A stretch of 64,000 nt of DNA from CAG-390 sp964384555 (lineage in GTDB: Bacteria > Bacillota > Clostridia > Oscillospirales > CAG-272), in the NCBI GenBank assembly GCA_964384555.1, contig CAYLLA010000001.1, forward strand, positions 1-64,000. Direction: 5' to 3'. Positions 43,839 through 52,110 of the stretch are shown here, one piece after another (position 1 is the stretch's first letter; the number at the start of each line of letters is the position of its first letter). A program made the position numbers and the translations under genes. The notes below the pieces were generated by a model. That model was not told the DNA's origin, did no database searches, and saw nothing but the letters and a program-made list of their open reading frames with translations.

Positions 43839-43864
43839 TGCCGCCCGAGAGCCATCGGGCGGCA
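43839..43864 (+). promoter_or_regulatory. Hairpin just upstream of the alkaline phosphatase ribosome site
   Basis: TGCCGCCCGA pairs perfectly with TCGGGCGGCA around a 6-nt loop, ending 5 nt before the CGGAAAGG site. It may end the pepF transcript or affect translation of the next gene. Confidence 0.5.
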
Positions 43865-43883
43865 GACCGGAAAGGTTAACGGT

Positions 43884-45704
43884 ATGATAAAAACAAAACG
43901 TTTCTTTGTAAGACACTTGGCACTCATCCTTGCTTTGATAATGCTCCTGCCCCTTGCCGCATGCGTGCAGCAGGGCGGTGGAGATACCACCACCGAGCCA
44001 CCAGAGACCCAGCCGCCGATCGAGCCTGTGGTGCTTGATCTTTCGGCTTATAAGATCGTAAGAGAAACAGACTATACCGAAGATTACCGCAATTGCCTTA
44101 AGGCTCTGCGCACGGGAATTGAGGAACGTGTCGGCGTAAAGCTTGATGTGTCCGAGGACTTTATATATTCCACTACACCGGATATCACAAAACCCGCCTG
44201 CGAGATCCTTATAGGTAATACCAACCGCCCGGAGTCGATAAAGTATCTCTCCGAGCTTCGCGAAAAGGACTTTGTTGTTACATACGAAAACGAGCGCGTT
44301 ATAATCCTCGGCGGCAATGCGCAGTCCACCATGCAAGCGGTAGAGTACTTCCTTGAAAACTACGTCAGTCGCGAGGACAAGAGCATTACCGTTTACACCA
44401 ACCGTGTGGATCTTGTGCGCCATGAATATGAGGTGGGCATCGTTACCCTTAACGGCGCCAGGATCACCGATTACAGCGTGGTCTATCCGGAGGGGGATAC
44501 ACTGGCTTGCTACGCCGCAGAGAACTTTGCCGCGGCACTGCATGATGCGGCGGGCGTTATGCTGACCGTCACCGCAGACAGCGCATCCGATGCCGAAAAG
44601 GAGCGCGAGATACTGATAGGTGCAACAAACCGCGAGGAAAGCGCCGCACTTGCTTACACCGCTCTTGCGGACGGCGAATATCTTTTGTCCGCTGTCGGAA
44701 AAAAGATAGTTGCACTCGGTAAAGGCTATATGGTAGGCGGCGGCGCCGGTGCGCTCCTTAATGATATGATAAGATCCGGCGAACACGGTGCGGATATAAG
44801 CGTTACTGTGCCGGAGAATGCGGCGGCAAAGGAATTTTTGTTCCGTGAGGCTCGCAATGCCATACTTATGATAGGCGACGGTATGGGGCGCAACCATATC
44901 CTTGCTGCAAACAAGGAGGGCATGGGCGGCTTTTATGCCGATACACTGCCGGTGGTCGGTACATGCACGACCTATTCTTATTCGGTAAAACCGCTCGGTT
45001 CTGCATCCTATACCGATAGTGCCGCGGCCGCCACCGCGCTATCATCCGGATATAAAACGATAAACGGATATGTGGGACTTGATAACAGAAAGAACTCAAA
45101 GCAAAATGTGCGTGAGCTTGCGGCCTCCAAGGGCGCAAGGACCGCCGTGCTGACGACCGATGTTATCACAGGTGCAACTCCCGCAGGCTTTACCGCCCAC
45201 ACGGACAGCCGCAACAATACACAGGATATTCAGGATCAGATAGATGCGCTTATCAAAAACGGAGACATAGACTTCTGCCAGGGCAGTGTGGGCAACGCGC
45301 TGACCGCCAAGGCCAAGGAGGCACTCTCTATTATCTCCGCCGATGACTCAAGCTTCTTTATGATGCTCGAGGAGGCATATATAGACAAAAACTCGCACAA
45401 TAATAAGTATGATGATATGGTAATGGCCGTTAAGAGATATAACGATGCCATTGCATATGTTGTGGAGTTTGTCCTGATGCACCCGGATACCGTGCTCATC
45501 ATCACCGCCGACCATGAGACAGGCGGCATAAAAAAGCTGGGCTCAACGTATAGATTCACAAAAACGACTCATACAAATACCGATGTTCCTGTATTTGCCC
45601 TCGGCGGCGGAAGCGAACGGCTGCTTACCGACTCCAAGTGCGATAATACCGAAATTGCAAAGTTCATAGCCGCCGTCTTCGGCGCGGAGAACTTTGGCAG
45701 TTGA
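43884..45704 (+). CDS. Alkaline phosphatase lipoprotein with duplicated N-terminal domain
   Basis: A 606-residue exported lipoprotein with a lipobox (LAAC, C27) and a Thr/Pro spacer. Two similar modules follow, each with an EILIGxTNRxES motif, near residues 108-119 and 241-252. The C-terminal half is an alkaline phosphatase: metal ligand D332 in GDGMG, nucleophile S379 in TDSAAAAT, and TADHETGG near the end. It releases phosphate from esters at the cell surface. The N-terminal modules look like the small alpha/beta domain found before glycoside hydrolases and may bind substrate or partners. Confidence 0.88.
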   Translation: MIKTKRFFVRHLALILALIMLLPLAACVQQGGGDTTTEPPETQPPIEPVVLDLSAYKIVRETDYTEDYRNCLKALRTGIEERVGVKLDVSEDFIYSTTPDITKPACEILIGNTNRPESIKYLSELREKDFVVTYENERVIILGGNAQSTMQAVEYFLENYVSREDKSITVYTNRVDLVRHEYEVGIVTLNGARITDYSVVYPEGDTLACYAAENFAAALHDAAGVMLTVTADSASDAEKEREILIGATNREESAALAYTALADGEYLLSAVGKKIVALGKGYMVGGGAGALLNDMIRSGEHGADISVTVPENAAAKEFLFREARNAILMIGDGMGRNHILAANKEGMGGFYADTLPVVGTCTTYSYSVKPLGSASYTDSAAAATALSSGYKTINGYVGLDNRKNSKQNVRELAASKGARTAVLTTDVITGATPAGFTAHTDSRNNTQDIQDQIDALIKNGDIDFCQGSVGNALTAKAKEALSIISADDSSFFMMLEEAYIDKNSHNNKYDDMVMAVKRYNDAIAYVVEFVLMHPDTVLIITADHETGGIKKLGSTYRFTKTTHTNTDVPVFALGGGSERLLTDSKCDNTEIAKFIAAVFGAENFGS

Positions 45705-45732
45705 AACAGCGGAAAAAGCTAAATATTAAAAG

Positions 45733-45780
45733 CACCAAAGGTCGCCGCTCGTCCGGCGGCGACCTTTGGTGTTCTTTTTT
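45733..45780. terminator. Terminator between the phosphatase and the fusion gene
   Basis: A 15-bp perfect stem CACCAAAGGTCGCCG / CGGCGACCTTTGGTG with a plus-strand T run. It can serve both convergent genes. Confidence 0.88.
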
Positions 45781-45788
45781 ATGGGGTG

Positions 45789-47177
45789 TCATTTTGTAAG
45801 CAAACAGTATTTTATAAGCGTTGGCAAAACGCGCAGGCGGCGTGGCTGGCAGATGCACCGCCAAAGCCATTCAAGCCGAGCTTTTATGACCAAGGACGGC
45901 GCGCGCCGCACACTGCCCGACCAAACATCAACAGAACCGCCAAGCGCGGCCGCAAGGTGCACACCGACCTCCGAGAGCCGTTCGGTATTGTCGAATATAA
46001 AGCGCTCCTGCTTTGGAGAGCCAAGGCATACAAAAAGAATGTCCGGCGCGGCGGCCGTGAGCGTATTCCATGCATGTTCGGGGTCGGATATACCGCCGTA
46101 GCCGTCAAGCGTGCCGCATATGATAAGCCCCGCATGCTCAGCCCGCAGCCGCGCGGCGGCCTCCTCGGCGCGCCCTGGTGCGCCACCAAGCAAAAACACG
46201 CGCCACCCGTGCTCGGCGGCCGCGGATAGAATGTCCCCCGCAAGGTCTATACCGCACACGCGCTCCGGCAGTGGCGTGCCCTGCCGCCTTGCGGCATCAA
46301 TAACTCCGCGCCCGTCGGGGACGGAAAGCGATGCCGCATTCACCGCGCGCATCAGCGCGGGGTCGCGGCGGCAGTTCATTGATATCACGGGATTGGGTGT
46401 TACGATGGTAAAAATCCTATCGCCGCACAAAAGCTGCTCAGTGGCACGGCTCGCGGCCTCAGCCCGTGTCAGCGGATCAAACTCCACGTCAAGCACCGAC
46501 ACCCGCGGTGCGCCGCGAGTGACAGCAAAAAAATCGGGGCAGGGGATCAGCCGCGCATTGTCGGCGTGGCATATCGCCACATACCCCGCGCGGGCCGCAG
46601 TTTTTGCTTCTTTTATCTCAAAGTGAGATATCCTCGTGCCCGCGGGACAGCCGCGGCGATCGGCAAGCGTGCCGCCTGCGTATTTTGATGCCGCCTCATA
46701 CGCTGTCCATGCCTTGGTAAATGCATGCCGCTCGCAGTTTGTCGCGGCATGGTCATCCAAAAACTCGGCAGGGTCAAAACCGTGCGGAATGAGCCAACGC
46801 GCGGCAAGCTTTTTGCGGCGTGCGGCATGGGTATCGCCGTCGGCTTCACCTGCGCCGTATATCTCGATATCCGCGCCGATGTCCGCGCAGTCGTCGGATA
46901 TCGCGCACACCGCCACACCGTGGCAGTGAGATATCGAAAATCCCACCCGCGGGCAGTGCGCAAACCGCGGCTTGCCGCTTTCGTTGCGCACTACGTGAGT
47001 TCGCCGGCCGGGGCGCAGGTGGCGGATATAGCGAAGCATATCAAGCAGCAGGGAAGCGCCAAGGAGAGAATCGTCGGTCCTCAGCGTGTCGGTGTACTCC
47101 GCGCCGAATGCCGCCAAAAGCTCCTCGCGCGAGTGCCGCGGCGGACATGTTGCCGCGCCGATATATACTTTTTTCAT
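45789..47177 (-). CDS. Phosphopantetheinyl transferase fused to WecG/TagA glycosyltransferase
   Basis: A 462-residue two-domain protein. Residues 1 to about 200 are an Sfp-like phosphopantetheinyl transferase, with ESGKPRF (66-72), FSISHCHG (80-87), the Mg motif GADIEIY (101-107) and WTAYEAASK (157-165). In that motif the usual Lys before Glu161 is Tyr160. Residues 225-462 are a GT26 enzyme: TPNPVISMN (260-268), VPDGRGV (286-292), LGSPKQERF (385-393). GT26 enzymes add ManNAc or similar sugars to lipid-linked intermediates in wall teichoic acid or surface glycan synthesis. The start at 47177 follows GAGGAA. The gene stands alone, with no carrier-protein or NRPS/PKS genes nearby. Confidence 0.88.
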   Translation of the reverse strand: MKKVYIGAATCPPRHSREELLAAFGAEYTDTLRTDDSLLGASLLLDMLRYIRHLRPGRRTHVVRNESGKPRFAHCPRVGFSISHCHGVAVCAISDDCADIGADIEIYGAGEADGDTHAARRKKLAARWLIPHGFDPAEFLDDHAATNCERHAFTKAWTAYEAASKYAGGTLADRRGCPAGTRISHFEIKEAKTAARAGYVAICHADNARLIPCPDFFAVTRGAPRVSVLDVEFDPLTRAEAASRATEQLLCGDRIFTIVTPNPVISMNCRRDPALMRAVNAASLSVPDGRGVIDAARRQGTPLPERVCGIDLAGDILSAAAEHGWRVFLLGGAPGRAEEAAARLRAEHAGLIICGTLDGYGGISDPEHAWNTLTAAAPDILFVCLGSPKQERFIFDNTERLSEVGVHLAAALGGSVDVWSGSVRRAPSLVIKARLEWLWRCICQPRRLRVLPTLIKYCLLTK

Positions 47178-47385
47178 TTCCTCGCTGCCTCCCGATGGTT
47201 GTTCCCGGTGCTGTGTCGGCACCCCTTTTCGTATATTATACTCTTTTTTATCGCCGCAGTCAAGTGTATGGATATAAACGCCGTAAGTTCTATTTTTTAC
47301 ATGTGAAAAATCAATCAAAAACTGCCCCTAAACACCCCGGATGTTCGTCATATCTAACGAAAATGATAAATTTTCAACAAAGTAC

Positions 47386-47414
47386 TTGTATAATCGGGCG
47401 GTTTGAGTTAAAAT
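47386..47414 (+). promoter_or_regulatory. Promoter for gap
   Basis: TTGTAT (47386-47391), 17 bp, TAAAAT (47409-47414), about 65 bp before the start codon. The 180 bp between the fusion gene and this promoter hold nothing else recognisable. Confidence 0.65.
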
Positions 47415-47479
47415 ATACAGTGGCAATAAATGGTCCGTTGAAATACACGGGCTAACAAAAAAACGGAGGATATTTAATT

Positions 47480-48504
47480 ATGTCAGTAAAAGTTGCTATT
47501 AACGGTTTCGGCCGCATCGGCCGCCTTGCTTTCCGTCAGATGCCGAGGGTTATGAAGTTGTTGCCATCAACGACCTCACCAGCCCCAAGATGCTCGCCCA
47601 CCTTCTCAAGTACGATACCGCCCAGGGTTCCTTCCTTGGCCGCATCGGTGAGGGCAAGCACACTGTTGAAGCTACCGAAGATTCCATCGTAGTTGATGGT
47701 AAGGAGATCAAGATCTACGCCGAGAAGGACGCCAACAACTGCCCTTGGGGCAAGCTTGATGTTGACGTTGTTCTGGAGTGCACCGGCTTCTACACCTCTA
47801 AAGAGAAGTCCATGGCTCACATCAACGCCGGCGCAAAGAAGGTCGTTATCTCTGCTCCCGCAGGCAACGATCTTAAGACCATCGTTTTCAATGTAAACAA
47901 CGAGACCCTCACCGCCGAGGATCAGATCATCTCTGCAGCATCCTGCACCACCAACTGCCTCGCTCCCATGGCTAAGGCTCTTAACGATGCATACCCTGTA
48001 GTTTCCGGTATCATGACCACAGTTCATGCCTACACCGGTGACCAGATGATCCTTGATGGTCCCCAGAGAAAGGGCGACCTCAGAAGATCTCGTGCCGGCG
48101 CACAGAACATCGTTCCTAACTCCACCGGCGCTGCAAAGGCTATCGGCCTTGTTATCCCCGAGCTCAACGGTAAGCTTATCGGCTCCGCTCAGCGCGTACC
48201 TACCCCCACAGGCTCCACCACCATCCTTGTTGCCGTTGTTAACGGTAAGGACGTTACCAAGGAGTCCATCAACGCCGCTATGAAGGCTGCCGCCAACGAG
48301 TCCTTTGGTTACAACACCGATGAGATCGTATCCTCCGACGTTGTCGGCATGAAGTACGGCTCACTCTTTGATGCTACCCAGACCATGGTCTCCAAGATCG
48401 ACGATAACACCTACCAGGTACAGGTCGTTTCTTGGTACGATAACGAGAACAGCTACACCAGCCAGATGGTCCGCACCATCAAGTACTTTGCCGAGCTCAA
48501 CTGA
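47480..48504 (+). pseudogene. gap: Glyceraldehyde-3-phosphate dehydrogenase, frameshifted
   Basis: The glycolytic GAPDH gene. The first 21 codons (INGFGRIGRLAFRQM) are in one frame. After about 47543 the expected sequence (..EGYEVVAINDLTSPKMLAHLLKYDT) continues in another frame to the stop at 48504. Comparison with the usual protein suggests a 7-bp deletion (or another 3n+1 loss), which would restore a product of about 343 residues. The rest is intact, including the catalytic SCTTNCLAP, and has the codon bias of a highly expressed gene. Promoter, GGAGG site and terminator are all present. An assembly or sequencing error is the simplest explanation. Confidence 0.88.
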
Positions 48505-48546
48505 GATTGAGTAATATAAGTACGTAAAAGCTTAAATAGCCAAATG

Positions 48547-48587
48547 AGGCCCGCATTTTTTGAGAAAAATGTGGGCCTTGTGCTTTT
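48547..48587 (+). terminator. Terminator after gap
   Basis: AGGCCCGCATTTTT pairs with AAAAATGTGGGCCT, followed by TGTGCTTTT. Confidence 0.8.
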
Positions 48588-48649
48588 ATATAAGACTTGT
48601 AATGTCAGCTTTTTAAATTGAATTTAATCACGAAATTTCAAAAAAACAC

Positions 48650-48677
48650 TTGACAATACCTTTTTTTATGATATAAT
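48650..48677 (+). promoter_or_regulatory. Promoter of the AT-rich secretion cassette
   Basis: TTGACA (48650-48655), 16 bp, TATAAT (48672-48677). Both hexamers match consensus. The transcript should carry a leader of about 210 nt before the first gene. Confidence 0.85.
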
Positions 48678-48684
48678 AAAATTG

Positions 48685-48896
48685 GAAAGATAAAAAGGCG
48701 TAGTGTGCGAACTGTTAAGTTCAGTATATTAATTATTGATAGTTATTGGATGGTTGGTTCAATCTGAAGATTGGACAAAACGATTGTTTTTATAAATCGA
48801 ATTGGAATCTATATTGATTTATTTGTAAACAGCATTGCCGAATGTGTATGCCTTTCGGTGGATGTTAAAAAATAAAAAAATACGGAGGTCTGTCGC
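48685..48896 (+). promoter_or_regulatory. Long 5' leader of the cassette
   Basis: About 210 nt of AT-rich untranslated sequence. It contains a hairpin of TTCAATCT with AGATTGGA near 48757-48776 and another small one near 48837-48858. No known riboswitch core and no convincing leader peptide is visible. Confidence 0.4.
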
Positions 48897-49514
48897 ATGA
48901 AAAAAACAATTAGGTGTATCACTACCGCACTCGCTTTGATCATCGCCTGTATGGCAATAGCCACTCCAACCAGCGCAACATATATCTATCGCGGATCTTT
49001 CGAAAATTCGGAAGGTGGATTCATTGGAATTGGCGCGAAAAAATATACCTACAAGGTTTACAGAGATGATGTCGGCGCGTATCTAATGTATCACAGCAAA
49101 GATGCATGCTATCCATTTCAGCACTACCAAAATGTAGGCACAATAGAATTAGCTTACACGATCAGTGTGACATTGAGTAGTCAAACGGCGTTTAATTTCA
49201 GTAAGTCATTGGGGCTTGAGCTCGGCATATCCAAATTAGCCGCCTTGGCTGCAACAGCCTCAGGCGGCCTTGAAGCAACTACCGGAATCTCAATTTCTGC
49301 TACGGGAACTGTTGGATCAACGCTTCCGGCAAGTTCGCCCACGGGTTTTTATAAGCTGACTCCATGTCAAGATTTTCACCAACGCCGGCTTGATAAGTAC
49401 GAGCAAGGCTCTACTATGTTGTTGTCATCCGAATATTGTTTCATCCCGGAGAATGCAACTTATATTGCTATTTTGTATAGTACAGATAATTCGTCTTACG
49501 GAAAATACAGATAA
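48897..49514 (+). CDS. Secreted protein of unknown family, first gene of the cassette
   Basis: A 205-residue protein with a classic signal peptide (positive MKKTIR, hydrophobic core, cleavage near ATPTSA at residue 27) and no lipobox. The mature part starts Tyr/Gly-rich. Its centre (about 85-145) alternates polar Ser/Thr with hydrophobic residues around an Ala/Leu/Gly-rich stretch (LAALAATASGG), then comes GFYKL. This pattern recalls membrane-inserting beta-hairpin segments of some toxins, but no family is recognised. Three Cys remain in the mature part. The gene directly follows a consensus promoter and a long leader, has GGAGG at good spacing, and is followed by a hairpin and an exporter operon. 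Confidence 0.8.
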   Translation: MKKTIRCITTALALIIACMAIATPTSATYIYRGSFENSEGGFIGIGAKKYTYKVYRDDVGAYLMYHSKDACYPFQHYQNVGTIELAYTISVTLSSQTAFNFSKSLGLELGISKLAALAATASGGLEATTGISISATGTVGSTLPASSPTGFYKLTPCQDFHQRRLDKYEQGSTMLLSSEYCFIPENATYIAILYSTDNSSYGKYR

Positions 49515-49523
49515 GTAATTCTC

Positions 49524-49560
49524 TCCCTCGGTTCGTTAGCATACATAACGATCCGGGGGA
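49524..49560 (+). terminator. Intra-operon hairpin after the secreted-protein gene
   Basis: A 15-position stem with 14 pairs (TCCCTCGGTTCGTTA with TAACGATCCGGGGGA) and a 7-nt loop, without a T run. It may protect or process the upstream message so that the first gene is made in excess. Confidence 0.6.
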
Positions 49561-49593
49561 TAAAGATAAACGAAAAATACATGAGGTGAGAAC

Positions 49594-50496
49594 ATGAATA
49601 AAACAAAAGATATGGTCGGTTTGGTTTTTTGGGCAATAATTACCCTTGTCATCGTTTGTCTATGCACCAGTTCGTGCAGTGCAAGGCCGGATTATCCCAT
49701 AGTCGATACTAGATCGGTGAAGTATTGTCGCGAAAGCGGGCCGAAGTTTGGTTTTAATATCAATATCGTAACTAATAAAAAAGACAGTACTATAGAGTTT
49801 GTTTCGTGTACAGGTGAAAACATCGATTCGCTCGATATCACTCTTAACGACGATACATGGGCAAACCTTAAAGAATTAAGTGTTAATGGTAGCTATTTGA
49901 AGATAATAGGACTTTTGTGTGTTTCAAATGCTGAGTACGTTAGATTAGATTCCGTCAGGTTGAGTATTGACGGAAATGAAAAGGAGTATACTTTTCCCGA
50001 TCCGGTGGTTTTTCATTTGGCTAAAGAGCAAAATATTCATTATGCTCATGTTTTGTCTACACCGTTTTTGATCGATGTTCTTTCTATTGAACCTGTGGGG
50101 GCAGCTGAGTATCCGTTCGTTTATGAATCGGATGATAGTATTGTTATTACAGGATTTGATTTTAATAAGTTTTTTGAACCGAGCGCGGCAATGGTATATG
50201 TAAATGGGGAGTATATAGGTGCGCTTGACACAGTTTTGCCGCTACGTGTTGCTGCTGGCAGCGAGATCAAGATATTATCAAAAATTAAATTCTCACCTGA
50301 GGTCGATGCCGCGTACATTGAAAATGTATATTGCAATTCGTGTTTATATTATAAACACGAAAATGACGGGGAGGAGTTTTGCTTGAGCGCTCCCATGACA
50401 TGTCAAAGCGCTATTAACGAAGAACAGGCGAAAGGGATAGTGAGGTCTTTGGTGGAACGCTCCGTAGGGGAAAAGAAACAAAAAAACAGCAATTGA
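49594..50496 (+). CDS. Lipoprotein of unknown function in the exporter cassette
   Basis: A 300-residue exported protein with an N-terminal hydrophobic helix and a lipobox-like end (CTSSCS, Cys near residue 28). The mature part is beta-rich with acidic character; no family is recognised. A late Cys cluster (CNSC near residue 248) is present. The start at 49594 follows GAGGTGAG. It sits between the secreted-protein gene and the adaptor gene, so a role as surface receptor, chaperone or immunity protein of the cassette is possible but is inference only. Codon use is AT-rich like its neighbours. Confidence 0.78.
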   Translation: MNKTKDMVGLVFWAIITLVIVCLCTSSCSARPDYPIVDTRSVKYCRESGPKFGFNINIVTNKKDSTIEFVSCTGENIDSLDITLNDDTWANLKELSVNGSYLKIIGLLCVSNAEYVRLDSVRLSIDGNEKEYTFPDPVVFHLAKEQNIHYAHVLSTPFLIDVLSIEPVGAAEYPFVYESDDSIVITGFDFNKFFEPSAAMVYVNGEYIGALDTVLPLRVAAGSEIKILSKIKFSPEVDAAYIENVYCNSCLYYKHENDGEEFCLSAPMTCQSAINEEQAKGIVRSLVERSVGEKKQKNSN

Positions 50497-50578
50497 CATC
50501 GATGCTACCAACAAACATATTGTTATACAAAGCATATCGATCAAATGCTCGTTCGAAAGGGCAGAACGGAGTTGAAAT

Positions 50579-51451
50579 ATGAAAAGAAACATTTTACTTA
50601 CTGTAATGATGTGTATTTTTTCACTCATAGTGTTATTTGGAATCTTCTATTTAAATTCTCCCGATGTTTTTTTACATACGAATAGATCGGGAGAGGTGTC
50701 GCATCACATATCAAAAGTGCGGTATCCGGTGTTCCGCACAGAGATGGCTAGTACATATAAAGTTGCCGGAAAAGCAATTTCAAATCGACCTGATATATAT
50801 ATTACCGAAAAAAAAGTTGAGATCAATGATTTCGGAACGTTTGATGCCAAAATCTCATCCGGGGATGAAGTTTCCGTGGGAGATACATTATATATTCTTG
50901 CCGGTGAGGAATACAGATCCGATGTTAACGGTCGTATTGTAAATATTGTTGAGGGTAATGGCGGAGTGATTATTACTCTGCTGAACTATGATAAACTATT
51001 TGCTATTGTTAAGGTTGATGCTTCAAAACTTTCAAAAATAAACTACAATACTCCCGTAACACTTGTAGTGAACGGTGTTAAGTGTTCATCAAGTGTCAAG
51101 TATATCGATTATGAGATTTCTGAAAAAACAGTGAATGTATGGTTGAATATACCCGTGAGAGCACTGCCGGGGAGCGACATTGAAGCGATTTTTACGCTTG
51201 AGGTAAGAGCAAATAGCCTGATTGCTTCGGCAGATGCTGTGTATAATGATGGTTTGGGATACTATGCTTTTCTTGAGTTGCCCGGAGATAGTTCAAGAAA
51301 GGTGGAGATTTCTGTAGGTGAGTATTTTGTGGTTGAGGAAAACGGGCACGAATTTGCGTATTATGAGGTCATATCCGGCCTTGAAGAGGGTGATGTGATC
51401 GTTGTGGAAACAATCGATAGCAATGTGGCCAACGAGGATCTGTTAAAATGA
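50579..51451 (+). CDS. HlyD/MacA-like membrane fusion (adaptor) protein
   Basis: A 290-residue adaptor with one N-terminal membrane helix (about 4-25) and no long coiled coil. The lipoyl-like half-motif SSGDEVSVGDTLYIL (about 85-100) with DVNGRIVNI, and a C-terminal beta region ending in GLEEGDVIVV, are typical of RND/ABC adaptors. In Gram-positives such proteins (for example YknX) work with a MacB-like permease in export of or resistance to toxic peptides. The stop overlaps the ATPase start by 4 bp (ATGA), which shows tight coupling. Confidence 0.82.
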   Translation: MKRNILLTVMMCIFSLIVLFGIFYLNSPDVFLHTNRSGEVSHHISKVRYPVFRTEMASTYKVAGKAISNRPDIYITEKKVEINDFGTFDAKISSGDEVSVGDTLYILAGEEYRSDVNGRIVNIVEGNGGVIITLLNYDKLFAIVKVDASKLSKINYNTPVTLVVNGVKCSSSVKYIDYEISEKTVNVWLNIPVRALPGSDIEAIFTLEVRANSLIASADAVYNDGLGYYAFLELPGDSSRKVEISVGEYFVVEENGHEFAYYEVISGLEEGDVIVVETIDSNVANEDLLK

Positions 51452-52110
51452 AACGAATTGTTGAGATGAAAAAAATCTGCAAAACATATGACGGCTGCAA
51501 ATACGTTTTGCACGGTTTGGATTTTTCTCTGAATGCAGGGGAGATAGCAACGATAAGGGGTGAATCCGGATGCGGTAAAAGCACTTTCTTGAACATAGTT
51601 GGTCTACTTGATGATCATACCGGCGGGGAATACTACTTTATGGAAAAGCAGATGTATCCCAAAAAGCTGAACTCATATTACGATATTAGATCGGAGTTCA
51701 TAGGGTTTATTTTTCAGTCATATTGCTTGATCGATAAGCTTGATGTGAAAAATAATATTCTTATGCCGTTTTTGTATAACAAAGAGCGTATAAACAGTAA
51801 TGTTATCAAAAGGCTGAAACAATTGCTTGCGGATCTTAATATTGGGCATTTGATCGATCAAAAGGCGGGCCAACTCAGCGGTGGAGAGCGACAGCGAGTA
51901 GCAATATGCCGTGCAATGTTAAAAAGACCGGCTCTGATAATCGCAGATGAACCAACCGGAAATCTTGATGAAAAGAATACGGATCTCGTCGTTAGCGCGA
52001 TCAATAAGATCAGTGCAAGCGGAACTGCCATTATTGTTGTCACACACAATAAGACCATCTCTTTTAATAATGAAAAAAAGTATACGTTGGAGGGGGGCGT
52101 GCTTGTGTGA
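51448..52110 (+). CDS. ABC transporter ATP-binding protein (MacB/YknY-like)
   Basis: A 220-residue ATPase with Walker A GESGCGKST (about 37-45), signature LSGGERQR, Walker B LIIADEPTGNLD and a switch His in VVTHNK. It belongs to the MacB/LolD/FtsE group that drives FtsX-type permeases. The gene overlaps the adaptor upstream by 4 bp and the permease downstream by at least 1 bp, so all three are made as one unit. Confidence 0.93.
   Translation: MKRIVEMKKICKTYDGCKYVLHGLDFSLNAGEIATIRGESGCGKSTFLNIVGLLDDHTGGEYYFMEKQMYPKKLNSYYDIRSEFIGFIFQSYCLIDKLDVKNNILMPFLYNKERINSNVIKRLKQLLADLNIGHLIDQKAGQLSGGERQRVAICRAMLKRPALIIADEPTGNLDEKNTDLVVSAINKISASGTAIIVVTHNKTISFNNEKKYTLEGGVLV

Noticed and set aside
43167..44897. 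576-codon minus-strand frame opposite pepF and the phosphatase
   Set aside because: It spans two recognised plus-strand genes and their gap and resembles no protein family.
48685..48896. Riboswitch in the cassette leader
   Set aside because: Two small hairpins are visible but no conserved riboswitch core and no terminator/antiterminator pair was recognised.
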